A DNA stretch of 54,760 nucleotides from Rhodopila globiformis (GTDB taxonomy: Bacteria > Pseudomonadota > Alphaproteobacteria > Acetobacterales > Acetobacteraceae). This document shows positions 53,490-54,760 of the stretch, piece after piece; the first letter of the stretch is position 1, and every line of letters begins with the position of its first letter. The DNA is taken from positions 1 to 54,760 of the forward strand of contig NZ_NHRY01000229.1 in NCBI RefSeq assembly GCF_002937115.1, given 5' to 3'. The translations under genes were made by a program, and so were the position numbers. The notes beneath the pieces are model-generated. The model was not told where the DNA came from. It saw only the letters and a list, made by a program, of their open reading frames with translations, and made no database searches.

Positions 53490-53915
53490 ATGAGCGCGCC
53501 GTGGCAATACCAGATCCGGGTCAATCTCACCGACGACCACGCCGGACTGGCGCGCAGCGATCCCGGCAATCTCGCCCTGAAGCCGCTGACGGAGATCCTG
53601 AACCGGCACCACGCGACGCTGAAATGCCAGCTTGACGCATTCGCCGCCTACGTCGCGGAGGCGGAGAAGGAAGGCGCGGACGAGTTCCCGCTCTACAAGT
53701 GGACCAAGGCGACGCTGGACGATCCGGAAAAGACGGCGAAGCACAGCCGTTCGTTCACGCTGCACGTCCGCGGGCATGAGGTGTATCCCGAGGACACCGC
53801 GGACGCGCTCGCCGCGGACCTGCGCCCGCTCGCCGGCGGCGCGATCGTCGCCCGGCTGTCGAAGCACGACACCAACCCGGCGAACAACCTGCCGATCCCG
53901 CCGGAATACCGCTGA
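53490..53915 (+). CDS. Conserved protein of unknown function
   Basis: The 141-residue soluble protein starts MSAPWQYQIRVNLTDDHAGL and contains LKPLTEILNRHHATLKCQLD, a helical AAYVAEAEKEGADEFPLYKW segment, and a Gly-rich second half with SFTLHVRGHEVYPEDTADAL, ending SKHDTNPANNLPIPPEYR. GGGAGG lies 7 nt before the ATG. No signal peptide or membrane helix is predicted. I do not recognise a named domain, but the balanced composition and codon use support a real gene. It is monocistronic. Confidence 0.7.
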   Translation: MSAPWQYQIRVNLTDDHAGLARSDPGNLALKPLTEILNRHHATLKCQLDAFAAYVAEAEKEGADEFPLYKWTKATLDDPEKTAKHSRSFTLHVRGHEVYPEDTADALAADLRPLAGGAIVARLSKHDTNPANNLPIPPEYR

Positions 53916-54211
53916 CAGCGGCAAGCGCCGAGGCGCCGCGGCACTACGGATGCCGCCGCGGACGGACGCCCGCTGCGGCTGGCGGCGCGGCGGCATGGTG
54001 GCGCCTCGCGTGCGTCATCCACGGCGGTGAACCACCATCGGCACGACCCGGCAATTCGCATTGGCTCTTGATTTCGGGGTGGTGAGACGCTTCACCGCCC
54101 ATCCGGAACCCGGCAGGAGCCTTGAAAACCGCAACCGAGCGCCCTGGCAACGATCGGCGCGCGGCCGACAGTACGTTCGGAGGTCCGTTTCACCACCGGG
54201 CCATTTGCGTT
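53916..54211. other. Gene-free stretch with a repeated flank motif
   Basis: No gene recognised. A motif at about 54083-54120 (GTGAGACGCTTCACC, then CCGGAACCCGGCAGGAGCCT) recurs in degenerate form at about 54409-54460 (GTGAAACGCCTCACC, then CCGGAACCCGACAACAGCCT), bracketing the TTTGCGTTCA inverted element as direct repeats. Confidence 0.45.
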
Positions 54212-54318
54212 CATTTGCGTTCATCTGCGGTTCCTGAATCAGCGTGGCGGCGGGAGGGATGTTCCGACGCCTGCGTGCTGCTCCAAAGGAGAAATGGAAC
54301 CGCAGATGAACGCAAATG
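54212..54318. repeat. Inverted element with TTTGCGTTCA arms
   Basis: Perfect 23-bp arms (beginning CATTTGCGTTCATCTGCGGT) at 54212-54234 and 54296-54318 surround a 61-bp core. The left arm is preceded by another 10-bp unit, so the pattern TTTGCGTTCA TTTGCGTTCA TCTGCGGTTC is a short tandem array. Its design (arms of short units around a GC-rich core) parallels the CTCTGCG elements. Confidence 0.7.
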
Positions 54319-54607
54319 CAGCAGGGCTGTTGCCGCAGCGGGGGCGCACGTCGTCCGACAGGGCATTGTCGTGGACCTTTTCAGCACGGTTCCGGTTGGA
54401 TTGCGGGACCGTGAAACGCCTCACCCGACCACCCCGGAACCCGACAACAGCCTTCGCATTTTGGCATTCGTGGCCTGGGCATTGGCTTGATCGAGCGGCG
54501 GACGCAAGGCCGAAACGGTGGCCATTTGACTGTGGACGGGCGTTTCATTCGAAACGTTTCTGTCCAGGCCCGCCACCCGCCGTCACAAATCAGTCGCAAG
54601 TAAATAT

Positions 54608-54626
54608 CCCCCGGCAGAGCCGGGGG
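54608..54626. terminator. Hairpin followed by CTTTAT, at start of hairpin array
   Basis: CCCCCGGC (54608-54615), loop AGA, GCCGGGGG (54619-54626), then CTTTATAG. On the plus strand it resembles a weak intrinsic terminator; it may equally be the first member of the array. Confidence 0.45.
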
Positions 54627-54638
54627 CTTTATAGTGTT

Positions 54639-54753
54639 GGCCGCTCAAAGCGGCCGGGCGGGTCGCTGACGCGGCCCGTTGAGTGTGAGCCGCTCAAAGC
54701 GGCAAGCGGGACCGCTAACGCGGTCCCGGGTTCAGTTGGCCACTAAAGTGGCC
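54639..54753. repeat. Tandem array of small hairpins, truncated by window edge
   Basis: Five consecutive stem-loops: GGCCGCT-CAA-AGCGGCC (54639-54655), CGGGTCGC-TGAC-GCGGCCCG (54659-54678), GCCGCT-CAA-AGCGGC (54689-54703), CGGGACCGC-TAAC-GCGGTCCCG (54707-54728) and GGCCACT-AA-AGTGGCC (54738-54753). They repeat as hairpin pairs with a period of about 49 bp. Stems differ between repeats by paired changes (for example G-C to A-T between first and fifth), so base pairing rather than sequence seems conserved. No coding frame explains this. The array continues to the window end. Confidence 0.75.
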
Positions 54754-54760
54754 GGTTCAG

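Noticed and set aside
54639-54760. Possible CRISPR array
   Set aside because: Repeats are adjacent hairpins with paired substitutions and spacers of only about 4-10 bp; no constant repeat with unique 30-40-bp spacers.

Overview
The window reads as chromosomal DNA of a high-GC alphaproteobacterium, most likely a Rhodospirillales/Acetobacteraceae member (inference). Pointers are a sorbosone-dehydrogenase-type quinoprotein with its own cytochrome c, serC-serA preceded by an alphaproteobacterial serC leader, HisN-type histidinol phosphatase, and small secreted proteins of the kind seen in that group. No rRNA, tRNA, CRISPR array or phage gene was recognised.

Layout. 1-2.0 kb is an insertion-sequence graveyard: the tail of one IS5-family transposase, then a complete IS5-family element (479-1542) whose transposase carries an amber codon and which itself hosts a 146-bp IS66-type miniature element. 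2.0-4.2 kb encodes a periplasmic sugar dehydrogenase and a dihaem cytochrome c. 4.5-10.2 kb has Ppx/GppA, an ABM-fold protein, a TPR protein, an SHS-type carboxylate transporter and S-formylglutathione hydrolase. 10.2-15.9 kb is a decaying catabolic island: flavin monooxygenase, hydroxyacid dehydrogenase, an enolase-superfamily gene with an internal stop, LysR, cupin, and a frameshifted aldo/keto reductase joined to a tautomerase remnant.

16.1-19.9 kb holds a PRC-barrel gene, the overlapping kdsB-pheA-enoyl-CoA-isomerase operon and divergent hisN. 20-24 kb has a Gly-rich secreted protein, an EF-hand protein and a TonB-dependent receptor. 24.5-30.9 kb contains a small membrane protein, an MsnO8-like monooxygenase with DUF445, a metal ABC transporter (ATPase and permease, no binding protein nearby) preceded by a 33-codon ORF, and a sugar epimerase/aminotransferase pair. 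32-38.5 kb carries two small proteins, the serC-serA serine pathway with its leader, and a three-gene glycan/methyltransferase operon. 39.4-43.9 kb has a BT1-like transporter and rplU-rpmA-obgE-proB. 44-53.9 kb has a VOC protein, a Phd/PIN toxin-antitoxin pair, a phosphodiesterase, an alpha/beta hydrolase with a double CoA-transferase, two small secreted proteins, an M19 dipeptidase with an aldo/keto reductase, and a conserved unknown.

Non-coding structure is unusually rich. There are about ten REP-like palindromes, three copies of a long-armed inverted element built on CTCTGCG (one with its core flipped relative to its flanks), a similar element built on TTTGCGTTCA, and, at the right edge, a tandem array of small hairpins whose stems differ by compensatory substitutions. 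That array is the least explained structure in the window.
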